A DNA stretch of 64,000 nt from Tolypeutes matacus (GCA_026826555.1 JAKSZT010053881.1:4880203-4944202); one strand, 5' to 3'; numbered from the stretch's first letter, positions 46,150 to 58,015 are shown. Notes: a model not told the origin generated them from the letters alone. Program-made: numbers and translations.

Positions 46150-47980
46150 CAAATTTTCTAATTCCTTAGGAAGTGTATCTGATTCCACCTTTTCCTTATT
46201 AGCCATGGTATATATCAGTGCTACCATTTTCCTACCAACTGCATCTGCTTTTAAACCTCACAGGCTCTAGAAGATCTGAGTAAACCCAGGCACCTATCAC
46301 ATAACAACAGATCCTTATGGTTTCCAGTGAGATGAACCTGATACTTTCTAATGTTTACTCTGAGAACTGAAGTCCTCATCGTTTAAGATGCCTGTGTTCT
46401 TCATGTATGTTCACGGAAGTGCCAATCCACACTTGCGGATCACCATGGAGCAAAGGGGCTATGAACGTATAAGGAAAACCATCCACACTCCACAATAGGG
46501 TTTTTTTTAAATTGAGGACTGGCACCAATTTCCAGCCCCACCCGTCTCCATTTTGCTCCTCCAGAGCAGTCTCAAACCCAAAGCCCTGCATGGGTTCATC
46601 TCGGGCTTGCCCACACTCCCCTGTCCTTCTGCTACATGTCCATTTTGACAGTCTGTCACCATAAGTAAGTAATTCAACACGGTCTTCACCTTGAGATAAT
46701 CAAGAACTCTTAGAGTAGCTTTTAAGTACAAACTTTAAAAATATTACATTCCAACAGCATATGTTTCTTCCTTTCACTCCTTCCCCAATCAGAAAGGCAT
46801 AATAAATACCTTCATAATTGTTTCCCTAGAAAAGATGTTTTATAGTCCACTAACACAATCTTTAAACTCCCTAACGATGTAAATGGTTATGCCCTCCCTC
46901 TTTTACAGTGTTAAAGTGCCTGCAAGTCTCAGGAAATGTTGAGGTGGAGGGTCAATAAGCCAGTGAGCAAATGGACTTTGGGATATCTCGTTTCCAACTT
47001 TCTAATCTCAGAAAAAATATATTCTAAAAGATATTCTAGAATTCTTATAAAACATGCTACCAACTTCATGTCTTACCAGTAATTGTGCTACTTTAGAAGC
47101 CCCTTCCTCTAAAGAGAGCCTTTTGATATCACATTTCTTGAAATACATGCTCTAGTCAGCAGAGACCTCAGAATATTAGTTGTTTGTGAAAGAAAGTTCA
47201 TGTAAAGAAAGAGCCAAGGATAATTGAAGCAGAGGTCGATAATTCAGGTTCAGTGGGAAAAGTACTCAAAAGCTCTTAGGTGCCTATATTCTTTCAATAC
47301 TATCCAAAATTTTATTTTCCTTTCGGTAATTTTGCAATTATTGATAGTGCTTAACTAAATATTTTAGAGTAATTTTCATTATAAAAAAAAAACATAAAAT
47401 ATGAGGCTTAATTTTTAGCACATTCTTCTTCCTTCTCAGTTACCCATGGCTCTGGCCAACCTACCAGTACAGCCTTTATACGAGATGCCAGCACTCAACT
47501 GGTAACAACTTCCTAAATTGGCAGGGGCTAGACTATGTCAATTAGTGGCAGGAATTATGGCTATGTCAATTAGAAAAAGAAAGAGAAAATGAGAGAAAGC
47601 AAGAGAGAGGGAGATAAGAGAAAGAGAGAGAGAGAAAGGCCTAGCTCTACAAACTGGAACCTATAAAACAATGGCAGATGCTGCAAAGTACAGTCTCTGA
47701 CCTTCTTTCTTGCCAAGACCTCTGTTTGTTCTGAGCTGGATAAATACTGCCAGGTCCGTATTATGTGTCTCTGTTCAGGCACCAGCTAGAGGGGCTCTCA
47801 AGGTGAGTTCAGCTCTTCTAACGCTGAGACTCTTCGGACAGCACAGGTCCTGTGTCCTTCCTGCCCTGCTGAAGCACAAGGCTCGGCCACGCCACTGCAA
47901 ATGTCCAGAGGCCTTTGAAGTCAGGGAATTAATAAAGAATTAAGCTTTTCTGAAAGAGAATATTCTATCTTTCAGGTTGA
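46150..47980. other. Mostly unique; GA-rich tract and possible old LTR
   Basis: Holds the purine tract at 47573-47640, a repeat of CTATGTCAATTAG at 47533-47545 and 47561-47573, a TATA-like 'cctataaaac' at about 47659, and AATAAA at about 47930. This order (purine-rich upstream part, TATA, AATAAA) could be a decayed LTR, but I find no termini or duplication. Confidence 0.3.
47573..47640. repeat. (GA)n-rich simple repeat
   Basis: Nearly pure purine: AAAAAGAAAGAGAAAATGAGAG, then repeated AAGAGAG and GAGAGAGAG. It explains the frame at 47570-47782 on the minus strand. Confidence 0.9.
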
Positions 47981-47984
47981 AAAA

Positions 47985-48115
47985 AAAAGGATCTTAGATA
48001 TCATCTAAGGGGATTTTATATACGAGATAATCAAGGTTTGGAGCAGTTAAGTGACTTGTATAATAAGATCATACCTTTAACCAGTGGCAGAATTAGGGCT
48101 AGATTATTGCAGTAT
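47985..48115 (-). repeat. MIR SINE
   Basis: 'ggattttatatacgagataatcaaggtttggagcagttaagtgacttgtataataagatcatacctttaaccagtggcagaattagggc' is a reversed MIR core. Confidence 0.75.
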
Positions 48116-49812
48116 AGAGAAACGGAAATAAGGAAAGTAAATTGAGGCGCGCTATGCAAGAAGCAGCTCTTGGCTCTTCTGTTTTTTTTCCTGATTTGGA
48201 TAATCTGATGTCTTCATTATGTAATGAAAGTAAACCGCTTTTGGCTGACTATCAATGGTTGGGTGGCTTAGGGTGGTTAGATTTTCTGTGTCTTTCAGTT
48301 ACATGGAAGAAACGTGTATCACAAATGTAGATGTAAATCTTGATTTTTCTTGTCATCTCAGATTCATGAGAGATGCTGTCTCTCTCTTCAACTGCTGTAA
48401 TCTCCGTCCCCAGCACAGTACCTGATACCTTACAATCTCAATAAAGAGGCTCTGAATGAAAGAATGGGCAAATGAACAAGCAAATGAGACCCTGCAAGGA
48501 AAGTTCTTTACAGCAGAGATGTGCCTCATTTTAAATATTTATTACGTTCCTGCAAACGTACATGGAAGCCTGATTTTGGTAAATCACGTGATACATTTTT
48601 ATTTTGCTATGCGTCAACTTTGCATCTAAATTATCAGTAGCTATTCTGTTAGATCATTAATGATCTGAACCAAAAGCGTACCACCAGGAGCTCTATTTAG
48701 AGAATCTTTCTAAAAGTAAAGTATTCTTTATATCTTTGGGGTGGGGGGAGAATCACCCTTTATATATCTGTTTTGTAAGTTTGAATATATATATGTATAT
48801 GCAACTTTGTTGGCCCTGTTTTTGTTGCTATCGTTTTTTGTTTTTTGTTTTTTTCTTTTTTTCTTTATTTTCTTTGTTTGTTTTTTTCTTGTTGTTGTTG
48901 CTATTGTTTTAATAACTGGACTCATCTGTTCAAATGAGAAGGAGTGCCACCAGAAACAAAGGACAAAAAACAACACCTATGAGAGCTCTGAGGCCCTCTG
49001 GTAGTTGTGACAAGAGATTAAAAGCAGAACTGGGCTATGCCTCAAGAACTCTTGCTCTCAGCTGCTCCCCTTGAACCCTGGGAGGCTTGGTTTGCCATCC
49101 ATTCTGCACAAAGTGAGGCTGTATTTTTCAGTTGAGAGGCAGTCGGGGGGACTGAGACAAACACCTTGGTACGTCAACCTTGAAGTACCACCTGGAGGGC
49201 GAGGGCCTTTCACGGTTTAATAGTGGACGGGAATGTTATGGTGATGATCTGGGTCAGGCGGTGACTGAAGCAGTCACAGATCCTGAAACAACAGATGTCA
49301 CAGTGACAGCTGTAATATCCAAGACTTATTTTTCTCCTTCAGCAGCAGAACCAAATAACAGATCGGATCCTATAGAGTAAGCACGGCCTCTCCTTTATTA
49401 GTTGGCACACTTTGGCTGCATGATATTAACTCCTTACATCATGCATACTAAAGTTCAAGCAGTCAAATGTTTCCTTAAGATACTAACTAGAGCACCTAGT
49501 GCTAAAAGTAGGCTTTTAATAGCTAAATTTAAAAAAACACACACACACATTTTTATCTTGGCATTTTCCTGTCACCAAATTCTCCTTGGATCCCACTGAG
49601 AAAAATTATCTGGCTCTTAAAAGCCTCCTGCAAATTGGAAGACAATTACTGACAAAGTAGCTCTCTATCAACAGTGTGAAGTCCAGAATATCATGATTAT
49701 AAATATGCCACAGAATTTCTAAATGGCCCAATACACTGGATAGTCAATGACACTATAAATTTCATTGATTTATAAAGTATACAGAGTAGCTTTACAATAT
49801 TTAACAATAAAC
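48116..49812. other. Unique sequence with a T-rich tract and an L2 end
   Basis: An L2-like end ('cagcacagtacctgatacc...tcaataaagaggctctgaatgaa') lies at 48408-48460 on the + strand. A T-rich run with TTTTTG and GTTGTT units spans 48834-48910 and generates open frames on both strands (48741-49004 and 48728-48976). Nothing else is recognised. Confidence 0.45.
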
Positions 49813-49814
49813 AG

Positions 49815-49890
49815 ATAAAACTGTGCCCAGCATAATACCTGGAATAGTAGACCCTCAATAAATATTATTTAAACGAATGAATAAGTGAGT
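49815..49890 (+). repeat. L2 LINE 3' terminus
   Basis: 'actgtgcccagcataatacctggaatagtagaccctcaataaatattatttaaacgaatga' is the L2 end. Confidence 0.75.
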
Positions 49891-50559
49891 GATCTAGAAC
49901 TGTTTCCGGAGCTTTAGGTAAATATATCACTATTTGTAAACATTTATTACTTGCCTCCTCTTTTTTTCTAACCTTATATATCATTCCACATTTTTTTGTA
50001 TAGATCTTCTTAACAAATCCTGTTTTAAACAATATTATATACTTTTTTATTTGTCTGTGTTTAAAATATTTGGAAATAGGAAAGGGAAATTATGTACCAT
50101 GAATTAAAAGAATTCTCAAGGTAAAGAAAACAACAGCCTTTAAACTAGACCATCAGAAAAATAGCTCTTTGTTACGCTCCTGGTGTGGAATGGAGTGGCC
50201 ATCCATTGCTGAGTGTCTCTGTGGTTTGTAATCTGAGACCTTATGCCACCCTGAGTCCTTATGCCATTTTATTGGTGGTGATCTACAAGCTCCCCTGGAA
50301 CTTGCTGACACCTTGTCACCTCATTCTCAAGTTGCATGGGTTACTTTTTCTCAGCATTTCTCTTCCTACCATATCACATCTAGATTAGTAGAGCTCAGTC
50401 CCACAGCTACATTTCCTACCAGTCCTAGATGAATTGTGCTAAGGTTTTGGAATTATGATTGAGGGCTCATGGTCATCCTAGCTTTCTTCTGGTGGGAACG
50501 AGAAGCAAATTGGTAAAGGCACAGGTTGTTCAACATGGCCTCTTGTCAGTGGCCATCAT
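49891..50559. other. Unique sequence, nothing recognised
   Basis: The duplicated phrase 'cttatgccaccctgag / ccttatgccatttta' near 50240-50270 is the only local structure noted. Confidence 0.35.
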
Positions 50560-50655
50560 TTTCATGAAAACATTTGTTAAGCATCTACCATTTACTGGGT
50601 TCTGTGCTGGGCTCTGGAGACAGAAACAAGTAGAAAGCATAGAAAATTTCCTTAG
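50560..50655 (-). repeat. L2 LINE 3' end fragment
   Basis: 'catttgttaagcatctaccatttactgggttctgtgctgggctctggagacag' is the reversed L2 end. Confidence 0.65.
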
Positions 50656-52479
50656 GAAACATAAAAGTATACATAAAAAGATAACTGGCAACATAAGCTA
50701 GTTCATGAAAACAGTCAAAATGGATAATATAGACAATAATTGCTAGAGGAGGACATGAGTATAGTAGAATGTAGTAGTTGGACACAACTTCTGAAAAACA
50801 TAGGAGAAAAATAAGTGTGTTGAGACCAGAATCCTAAAGAAACAAAAGTATGAAATGCCAAAAAGGGTTAACTCCATTTCAAACAGAAGTAAAACTCACG
50901 AAACCACGATAAAATATTTTTATATTCACAGCTGGCCTATTCTAAACCAGGCAGTATGAGAAACTTCACAAGAACAAGTTTGATCGCATATGATTGACAG
51001 AGCAGAAACTTTCAAATAATGTTGGAAAAATACCTGAACTTCTGGGAGCCTCTGACACCAACCCCTCCCACCTACCTGTGGGTGGCTCAGCCTAATCATA
51101 TGAGCGATTAGAACTGGATGTGGCAGGTCACAGCTAGCAATAAAACCAAACACGCAGTTTTAAGAAGAGAAGGAGGAGGAAAAAAAGAAAAAAACCCTCA
51201 GTGGGATGAAACCCAATTTTAAGCCTCTGGAGCACAGAAAAGCCCCACTATTCATTAAGTGAAGTCCCACCAGCTATTTTCTCAGGCAGCTTGTATTCAC
51301 ATTAATGAATGAAAGAGAGAATTTTAATGTATACCTCTGAGAGAAATAAGACCCCAAAAAGTTCATTCCCCAGATCCCTCTGGGCTTTTTTTTTTTTCCT
51401 TCCCCTTTTCTAGCGCATTGTAATGAGGTTCTGTTGAGGCAGAGCAGGGTAGTAAGGTTCAGCATTGACAGAGTCTCAGGTACCAGTGGGCTTCTCTTCA
51501 TCTGAAGCCTGGCACTTCCTCCAGTGCTTCTACCTGGGAGCCAGCTTCAGGCGCCATTCCAGGCAGCATGGAAACAGCACTCACTTGCTGGGCCAATGGG
51601 AGTCAAGTGCTGGGGAGAGTCCAGACCACCATGAGAAGATCCATATCACCCCTGTGGAACATGCTGCAAACACACCCCAGCCTTGTCACTCGTCTCACAA
51701 GTGTTCGATCCTGGGGTTCTTTAACCTCCTAGGAGCCCCTTCCCCCCAAGTTCCCCCAATCAAAGAATAAACTTCTGTAAGACATTATAAGAAAGTCTAA
51801 TACAGAGAGCCAGAGGTCAGGATGTTGATCTTATTTGCCCCAAAATATCCCCAAACTGGTAGAAATTCATATTTGTTTACATGATAAACACACTAAATAA
51901 GCTAATTATAGTGATCATAACTCACAGTTTAAAACAAACACAGTTAGAAATTTCAAAGACTTTCAATATCTTTTCTTTAATCATTCACCCTGGCTCAAAA
52001 TATGCATTTTTTTTTTTTTTAGATTAAAGCATTAAGGTTGCTAATTATATTCTTAGAACTAACAATTATTTCTTTACCCTTTTACTACCTTCTTCTGGCA
52101 ACAAAAAAAATGTCAGCACTGATTTAATTTTTTGTTATTATAAGATTAAAAGAAGTTTCTAAAAATGCAATTAAATTTGCCCTATAGCTAGAGTAACTTC
52201 CCTATCAGCATCCGAAACCTCTTCCCTAAAACAACAGCATAAAAAATGATTCAGATTTTCTTGACTTCTGTGATTCATTCCTTCAGTGATTATCTTCAAT
52301 AACAACTCAACCATTTTAATGAAACTCCCTGCACATCACGTCCTGGTGAAAGGTAGAACATATTAGATTAATAAAGAAAATGAAAGTTAAATTGGTTGCT
52401 GGAGTGTGAAACCTGGCCTGTGTCATGCATGGGTTCTTCACCTTTGGGAGCCTAGTTCAACTTTAGCCCCAGGCCCTAA
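50656..52479. other. Unique sequence, nothing recognised
   Basis: The 101-codon frame at 51465-51770 has no recognisable domain. It is followed by AATAAA at about 51767, but no poly(A) tract or duplication marks it as a retrocopy. Confidence 0.35.
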
Positions 52480-53541
52480 GTGAAAAGTTCAGTAGTCTTG
52501 AGTACATCTCCACTTAATATATCACAAAATCAATTATTTTATGGTGGTACACTTGGTAACCTATGCTCAGACAGAATCAAGTTTTGTTCCCACTGGGGAT
52601 TCACCAATTATCTATTCGTGAATTATTTTCAGATAAAGCAGAAACACCTGCTGTCAGCAGAGGGAGTATCTGCCTAATATGGGTATCATTCTGAACCTGA
52701 CGTGTTATTGCATTTGTCACGTGCAGGATGGCACTGCGAGACTTTGGATGAATTTATCACATTACCGAGATGCTTGATGGGACATCAGAGCATGATTCAG
52801 TGCCCAAAGTTAGAGCTAAAACACTGTAGCACAGAAATCCAAAATGAAGCTACAGAAAAATTGGGGAAGGGGGTAATCAAGTGTGTAGATGCTGCAACTC
52901 ATCTGTCTTGCTTGATTTCCAATAAGTCAGCACAAATAAAAATTGTGATAATTCAGCACAATTTCTTTTTACTGGCTATTTACCTGGGCCAGATTCAAAG
53001 TAGGAATCAAAGAAAGGCTCCACAGACTTTGATTCAGAGATTGGAACAAAAGTCAGGCTTGAGACAAGCATAGTTTATGAGGGCTGCTACCCTAAAAATC
53101 TGCCCAGGTAGGGCTTTAATTCTTTTAGGGTCCCTCTTCTCTTTTCAGAAGTCAGTCAGTCTCAAAACACCAAGGGCACTTATTTTTTTTTCTTTTGCAA
53201 AAGTAAAGCCAATATCTGAAAACCAACATCTGAAACAGAAACAAAGAACAAAAACAACAAACAATAAGGTACCTCTGCAAGCTTGTTTGTGTTTCAAAAT
53301 CCCAAAGAATTGCCACATGAACTCCAGGCCCCACGATGAACCAGTACCAGTCCAGAAGCATGTTTGGAACATCTGCTGGTCTGTGCAGAGTACTATTTGG
53401 CCTTACAGAAGGTATAGGACAGCATTAGGCAGTCCTCAATAGCGTGAGACTGAAAGACTACTGGGTATTATTACTATGTCCTTCTCTGGAAAATTGCCTA
53501 TCAAAACTACCAAGCCAGGAATCCTGGGAAAAGAGTAGAAC
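52480..53541 (+). other. Stretch with one frame nearly free of stops
   Basis: In a single + frame there are only three internal stops over about 354 codons (TAA 52675-52677, TAG 53071-53073 and TAG 53440-53442), splitting it into frames of 65, 121-123 and about 32 codons. I recognise no domain, and the composition (many Ser, Lys, Leu) is unremarkable. It could be a worn coding remnant or chance. See findings. Confidence 0.3.
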
Positions 53542-53559
53542 TTCCTAATTAGTTTCGAG

Positions 53560-53785
53560 AATCAAACAGATTTGGAATCACACCCTAGACCTACCCAGTT
53601 ATCAACTGTGGAACATTAGGCATTTATTAAGCCATGTAAACTCTAGTTCTGTTAACCGTAAAATGAGAATAGTGGCTCATAGAGTTATCATGAGGATTGT
53701 TAATTACACAAGTGAGGGTTTTGCATTATACATGTCCCACAGTAGTTCTCTAAATATTTTACCTGTTGTGAAGGTGATGATTACT
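53560..53785 (+). repeat. MIR SINE
   Basis: 'tcaaacagatttggaatcacaccctagacctacccagttatcaactgtggaacattaggcatttattaagccatgtaaactctagttctgttaaccgtaaaatgagaatagtggctcatagagttatcatgaggattg' is a diverged MIR. Confidence 0.8.
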
Positions 53786-54636
53786 GTTACTGCTGTTTTG
53801 TTGTTGATGCTGCTGCTGTTGTTTTATTATTAATATAAAAGAACTAGGTGTGTAAATAGTGAATGATGCCCAGGGCTGATCCATAAAATTCTTTGTTGAG
53901 AAAATCAACAACTGATAGCGACTGACCTTGCCGCTGAAAGAAAAAGAGGCAATGGGTTTTGCAGCAATCTTGCTGCAAAGAATCTTAAGTCAGCTCTCAA
54001 TTACTCTGCCAATAGAACGGAGAAGAAGAATCCAAAGTAACACAAACATGCTAATTTAAAAATTAGCATATTTTGGCTTTGAAATCCCATCAGAGACACA
54101 AACATGCAACACATCCCATTCTGTTCTCCAACCTGGGCTCTGTTCTTGGTACCAGTTGCTAGTGGGTACCTGAAACTCGACTGTATCTCTGAGAGGGAAC
54201 TTTCCTGCTGACATACCTGCTGCTCTCACAGAGCCTTATGGGCCTGGGTCATGGAAGAGCTTAATTGGGACTTAACCCTGAATGTATTGTTCAACCACTC
54301 TCAACCCCACACCTCTCCCAATTCCAGCTCCCTAATTTATTTTAAGGACAGAAGATCTACTGGTCCAAAAACAAGCCCTACTCCTAAATACCCCATCATA
54401 TTCTAAAGGCATAACCTACATGGAGACCAATGAATTTGCTCTAGCAAATATAATCATTCCAGGCCTAGCTTTTCTCCTGATCTCTGATTACTAAGCTACA
54501 AGTCTTTCGTCCTCTACTCTTGTCCTGTATCATTGCTCTTACTCACTGCTGTTGTTCTCAGCCCTGGCTAGCACCATAAACACAAAGGTTTATGCTGTCT
54601 TTGCAGAAAGGAGCCAACTTCATTCCACTACATGGG
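53786..54636. other. Unique sequence with a perfect palindrome
   Basis: Contains GTTGTT/GCTGCT repeats at 53795-53835 and the 22-bp palindrome at 54048-54069. No repeat family recognised. Confidence 0.45.
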
Positions 54637-54816
54637 TGTGATGGTTAGTTTCATGTGTTCAATCATTTGGTCATGCAAGTACTGTCCTGATTATTACTGT
54701 GAGGGTATTTCATAGATGGATTTGTATCTATTGTCAGTTGATTGTATCTACAATCAAGAAAGGAGATTGCCCTCAGCAATGAGGTGAGTCTTCTTATCCA
54801 ATCAGTTGAAGGTCTT
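54637..54816 (+). mobile_element. ERVL (MLT2-like) LTR, 5' part, split by another LTR
   Basis: Begins TGTGATGGTTAGTTTCATGTG and includes 'tactgtgagggtatttcatagatgg', 'gattgccctcagcaatgaggtgagtcttcttatccaatcagttgaaggtct', which is the MLT2 order. It is interrupted at 54817 and continues at 55267. The outer duplication is ATGGG (54632-54636) and ATGGA (55515-55519), 4 of 5 identical. Confidence 0.85.
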
Positions 54817-55266
54817 TGTATTAATCAGGGTTATCTAGGGAAATAGAACCAACAAGAGATATCTATAAATATCTTGAGATTTTTATAAGAATTGTCTCAC
54901 ATGACTATGGGGATGCACAAGTCCAAATTCCATAGGGCAGGCTGCAAGTTAGGAATTCTGATAAAGGTTTTCAATGAATTTCCTAGGAGAAGCTGTCTGT
55001 CTGAAAGAGAAATGGAAATTCTCTTTTCTGGCTTCTGAAATCATCACCTCTCTTTGAAAGCCTTCAATGGATTGGATGAGACTTCTCTCATTGTTAAAGA
55101 CAATCTCTTCAGTTGACTGTAGATGTAATCAGCCATAGATGCAATCAACTTGCTGATCATTTAATTCCACAAAATGACTTGACTGTAACAATCAGGTGAG
55201 TGCTTGTCTGACCAAACAACTGGACACCATCAATGGTCAAGCTGACACATAAACTTAACCTTCACT
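54817..55266 (-). mobile_element. ERVL-like solo LTR nested in an LTR
   Basis: Starts TGTATTAATCAGGGTT and ends TTAACCTTCACT on the + strand, i.e. an LTR of the same general type in the opposite direction. A perfect 5-bp duplication GTCTT flanks it (54812-54816 and 55267-55271). The terminal base is changed (CACA to CACT). It is similar over most of its length to 61207-61585 (shared phrases 'ataagaattgtctca', 'ttggatgagacttctct', 'gtaatcag.catagatg.aatca'). Confidence 0.85.
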
Positions 55267-55271
55267 GTCTT

Positions 55272-55514
55272 TAAGGCAGAACTAAGGATTTCAGAAGCCA
55301 GAAAGAAGAATTTTTGCCTCTACTTCAGCCAGCCAGTAACTTCTCCTGTAGAATTTAACTTTACCTTCATAAGAGTTTCCAACTTGTGGCCCTCCTTAAA
55401 AAATTTGGTTCTGCCAATCCCCATGGTTGTGTAAGCCAATTCCTATAGTAAATCACTATATACAATATATATCTCCTGTCAGTTCTGTTTCTCTGGAGAA
55501 CCCTGACTAACACA
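55272..55514 (+). mobile_element. ERVL (MLT2-like) LTR, 3' part
   Basis: Continues from 54816: 'aactaaggatttcagaagcc', 'gttgtgtaagccaattcctatagtaaatcactatatacaatatatatctcctgtcagttctgtttctctggagaaccctgactaacaca', the classic MLT2 3' end. The polyadenylation signal is degenerate (AGTAAATC). Confidence 0.85.
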
Positions 55515-55784
55515 ATGGACAACTACAAAAGAGGCAAGTGCTAGTGGGTATCTAAAGGGAAACCATAGGATGAGGTCAAGCTGCTTATTCCTTAGCACGA
55601 AATCAAGGCAGAGTGCAAGTTTGGGAGGAACTTTAGGTAAATATCAGTCCTGCCAAGCAGTCTTATCAGCTGACCATCACAAATGTTTGCCTCTTCTTTT
55701 ACCAGAACTTAATAGAACAGATAGCTGAATTACAATGATTTGATAGAAATCCACTCATTATACAAATAATTATTCAATAATGAT

Positions 55785-55855
55785 TTATTAATTCATTCCA
55801 TCTACAAATATTTATGTTAGCAGGTACTGAACTAAGTCTTGTGAGGAAGAGAAGG
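55785..55855 (-). repeat. L2 LINE 3' end fragment
   Basis: 'aattcattccatctacaaatatttatgttagcaggtactgaactaagtc' is a diverged reversed L2 end. Confidence 0.55.
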
Positions 55856-55880
55856 TAAGATATATACATAATATATAGAC

Positions 55881-56100
55881 CAGTGAGATTTCTGCACCAC
55901 CTAGGGTGTGAAATTTGCCTCCAGAGGACATTTGGCAATGTCTAGGGACATTTTTTGGTTGTTGCAACTGGGGGGATACTACTGGCATCTAGTGGGTAGA
56001 GGCTAGAGTTGCTGCTAGACATTCTACAATGCATAGGACAGCCCCCACAACAAAATATTATCCAGTCCCAACCATCACTGTGCCAAAGTTTAGAGCCATG
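55881..56100 (+). repeat. MER20 hAT DNA transposon, full length
   Basis: 'cagtgagatttctgcacc', 'ggacatttggcaatgtctagggacattttttggttgttgcaactggggg', 'actggcatctagtgggtagaggc', 'cattctacaatgcataggacagcccccacaacaaaatattatcc' match MER20 from end to end at about its normal length of 219 bp. MER20 copies have been reported as enhancers in the endometrium; nothing here tests that. Confidence 0.92.
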
Positions 56101-56580
56101 TATGTCATTATAAGCCACATACTATATGAGGGTTTGAAAGAAAAGACTATGGAAGAATAAGAATCACTTTTCCAGGAAATAATCTGAGAAAGTCTAAAGA
56201 GGAAAGTGTCATTTAATTGTGCCTTGAAATTTGGGTGTAATTTTGAGAGGTGGAAATTATAGAGTATAAGAGATGGAGAATAGATTTCTAGCAAAGGAAA
56301 GAAAAATCATATACTTTAAAAATATTTGTGATCTAAAAAGATATTCAATATTAAATAGAATAGCCAGAATCATTTAAAGAGTAGGATGGGAAGGGTGGAA
56401 GAAGAAGGAGACGAAATGCTTAAGGCCTAAATAATGAGGCTAGTGCATTTGTTTTATCATTTTCAGAGTCTATCCATGTGAAGCACCAAACTTAATAAAC
56501 ATTAAATTAAGTAATAATTCTAATCCCTAGTGCATTTTATTCTGTTGTTTCAGAGTCAAATAAATTTTTAGTTGAAGACG
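56101..56580. other. Unique sequence, nothing recognised
   Basis: AT-rich, no repeat family seen. Confidence 0.4.
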
Positions 56581-56584
56581 GATT

Positions 56585-56748
56585 ATAGACATCTTTTGGT
56601 CATATGTCCACATTTGTTAGACAGTATACTGAAGCCAGAACAGTCATGAGATTGGACCAAGTCCACAGAGCCAGTTGTTCAAGAGCTGGGATTCCCATCC
56701 ACTCTTAGGCTAATTCTTTCCCATTGCACTATGCTGACTTCAGAAGAT
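56585..56748 (-). repeat. MIR SINE
   Basis: 'gattggaccaagtccacagagccagttgttcaagagctgggattcccatccactcttaggctaattctttcccattgcactatgctg' is the reversed MIR core and head. Confidence 0.75.
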
Positions 56749-56893
56749 GCTACCAGCATAATGCAATGGAAAAAGAATACCCTATGTGTTTTTAAGGCTC
56801 TAATTTGGGTTGGGGTCCCTGGTGTGCTCACATATAGGACTTCACGCAGGCTGGATCAAGAATAGAGCTAACAACGACCTGGTGAGTCAAGTC

Positions 56894-57083
56894 CAGTGAT
56901 TTTCAAATGGCTTCTGATTTTTGTGGGGAGGCTGTAGGGAGCAACCTCATCACCACTCCCAGCTAAAAGCGTCCCAGAATCATCTGAAGGTTTTCTTCAA
57001 ATTCAGCACATATCCCTAGAGATTCTAATGTACCACCTATGGGTATTCCAAAATTTCTACCCTGAAACTTTTGAAAATCACTG
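56894..57083 (+). repeat. MER5-like hAT element with intact inverted repeats
   Basis: CAGTGATTTTCAAA at the start is the inverted complement of TTTGAAAATCACTG at the end. Inside, 'ccagaatcatctgaaggttttc' and 'tccctagagattctaatgtac' resemble MER5/Charlie elements. The 8-bp target duplication is no longer recognisable. Confidence 0.8.
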
Positions 57084-57539
57084 CTTATGGTGAGCTATTG
57101 CTGAGTGGGTGGAGAGACAGTTGTATGAACTCTTAACAGAGAGTCAAATCTAACATATCAGACTCCAAAGTGACTTTTATAGTTCAATTTATTTGGATTC
57201 CTAATTTGGGGACAGTTTTAGCTCTGCATAATTGTTAATGTAGTTTCCTGACATATGTTCTTCTAGAAATCTTCCAAAATTGTACATGATATATTTATTT
57301 TTAAAGAAAATTGAATAAAATTAATTTCATTTTGAGCACCACCCTTTTTTGTGAGACAGTAATCAAAATGTTTTAAAGCAAGGACATCAGAACTTTTTTG
57401 CAGGCAAAAAAAATAATCAAAGGGGCCTTAGTGGTAGGGAGATTGTAAACTGCTGAGTTAAGTATGCCTCCCACATTTGTCTCTATTATGGCATGCTTAG
57501 TTAACAGCCGTCTATGTGCAAACTAAACACTAGGTAAAG

Positions 57540-57718
57540 ATCCAGAGTAAGTCCATTCAGAGTTGGGTTCTAGTCCTAATTAGCTGTGTGACTTTGGGCA
57601 GATCCCTTAGCTTCTCTGTGCCTTATAGGAATGCCAACATAAGATTTGTTAATATATGTGAAGTGCTTGGACAGTAGCTGGCCGCAGAAAGCACTATTTA
57701 GATGTTAACTATTATTTC
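57540..57718 (+). repeat. MIR SINE
   Basis: 'agagttgggttctagtcctaattagctgtgtgactttgggcagatcccttagcttctctgtgcctta' and 'gtgaagtgcttggacagtagctgg' are MIR head, core and 3' end. Confidence 0.88.
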
Positions 57719-57909
57719 TTTGAGAAGAATTTTATGGCACCATTTGAGACATGTACTGGTTTTTCTTTATGTGCTGCTGATCTAGGGAGTCCCTGGCCCA
57801 ATGTCTTTACCTGAAATCATCCTTTCCCTTTGTGTCTCATCAACTGCTGGTAATGCCAATACCTGTTCTAGTGCACAGCTTCCCAGTCCCTAGGATCCAT
57901 GAGTTTCTT

Positions 57910-58015
57910 TATTATTTCTCAAATCCTGATGTAGATCATCTGTTTACTCATCAGAGGCTGTAGGTCAGAACCTGGCACACAGTAGGCCCTTATTTGTGAA
58001 ATGAAGAGATTTTAA
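57910..58015 (+). repeat. L2 LINE 3' end fragment
   Basis: 'catcagaggctgtaggtcagaacctggcacacagtaggcccttatttgtgaaatga' resembles the L2 end. Confidence 0.6.

Noticed and set aside
48728..49004. Opposed open frames over a T-rich tract
   Set aside because: Low-complexity poly-Phe/poly-Lys translations caused by the TTTTTG/TTTTC repeat.
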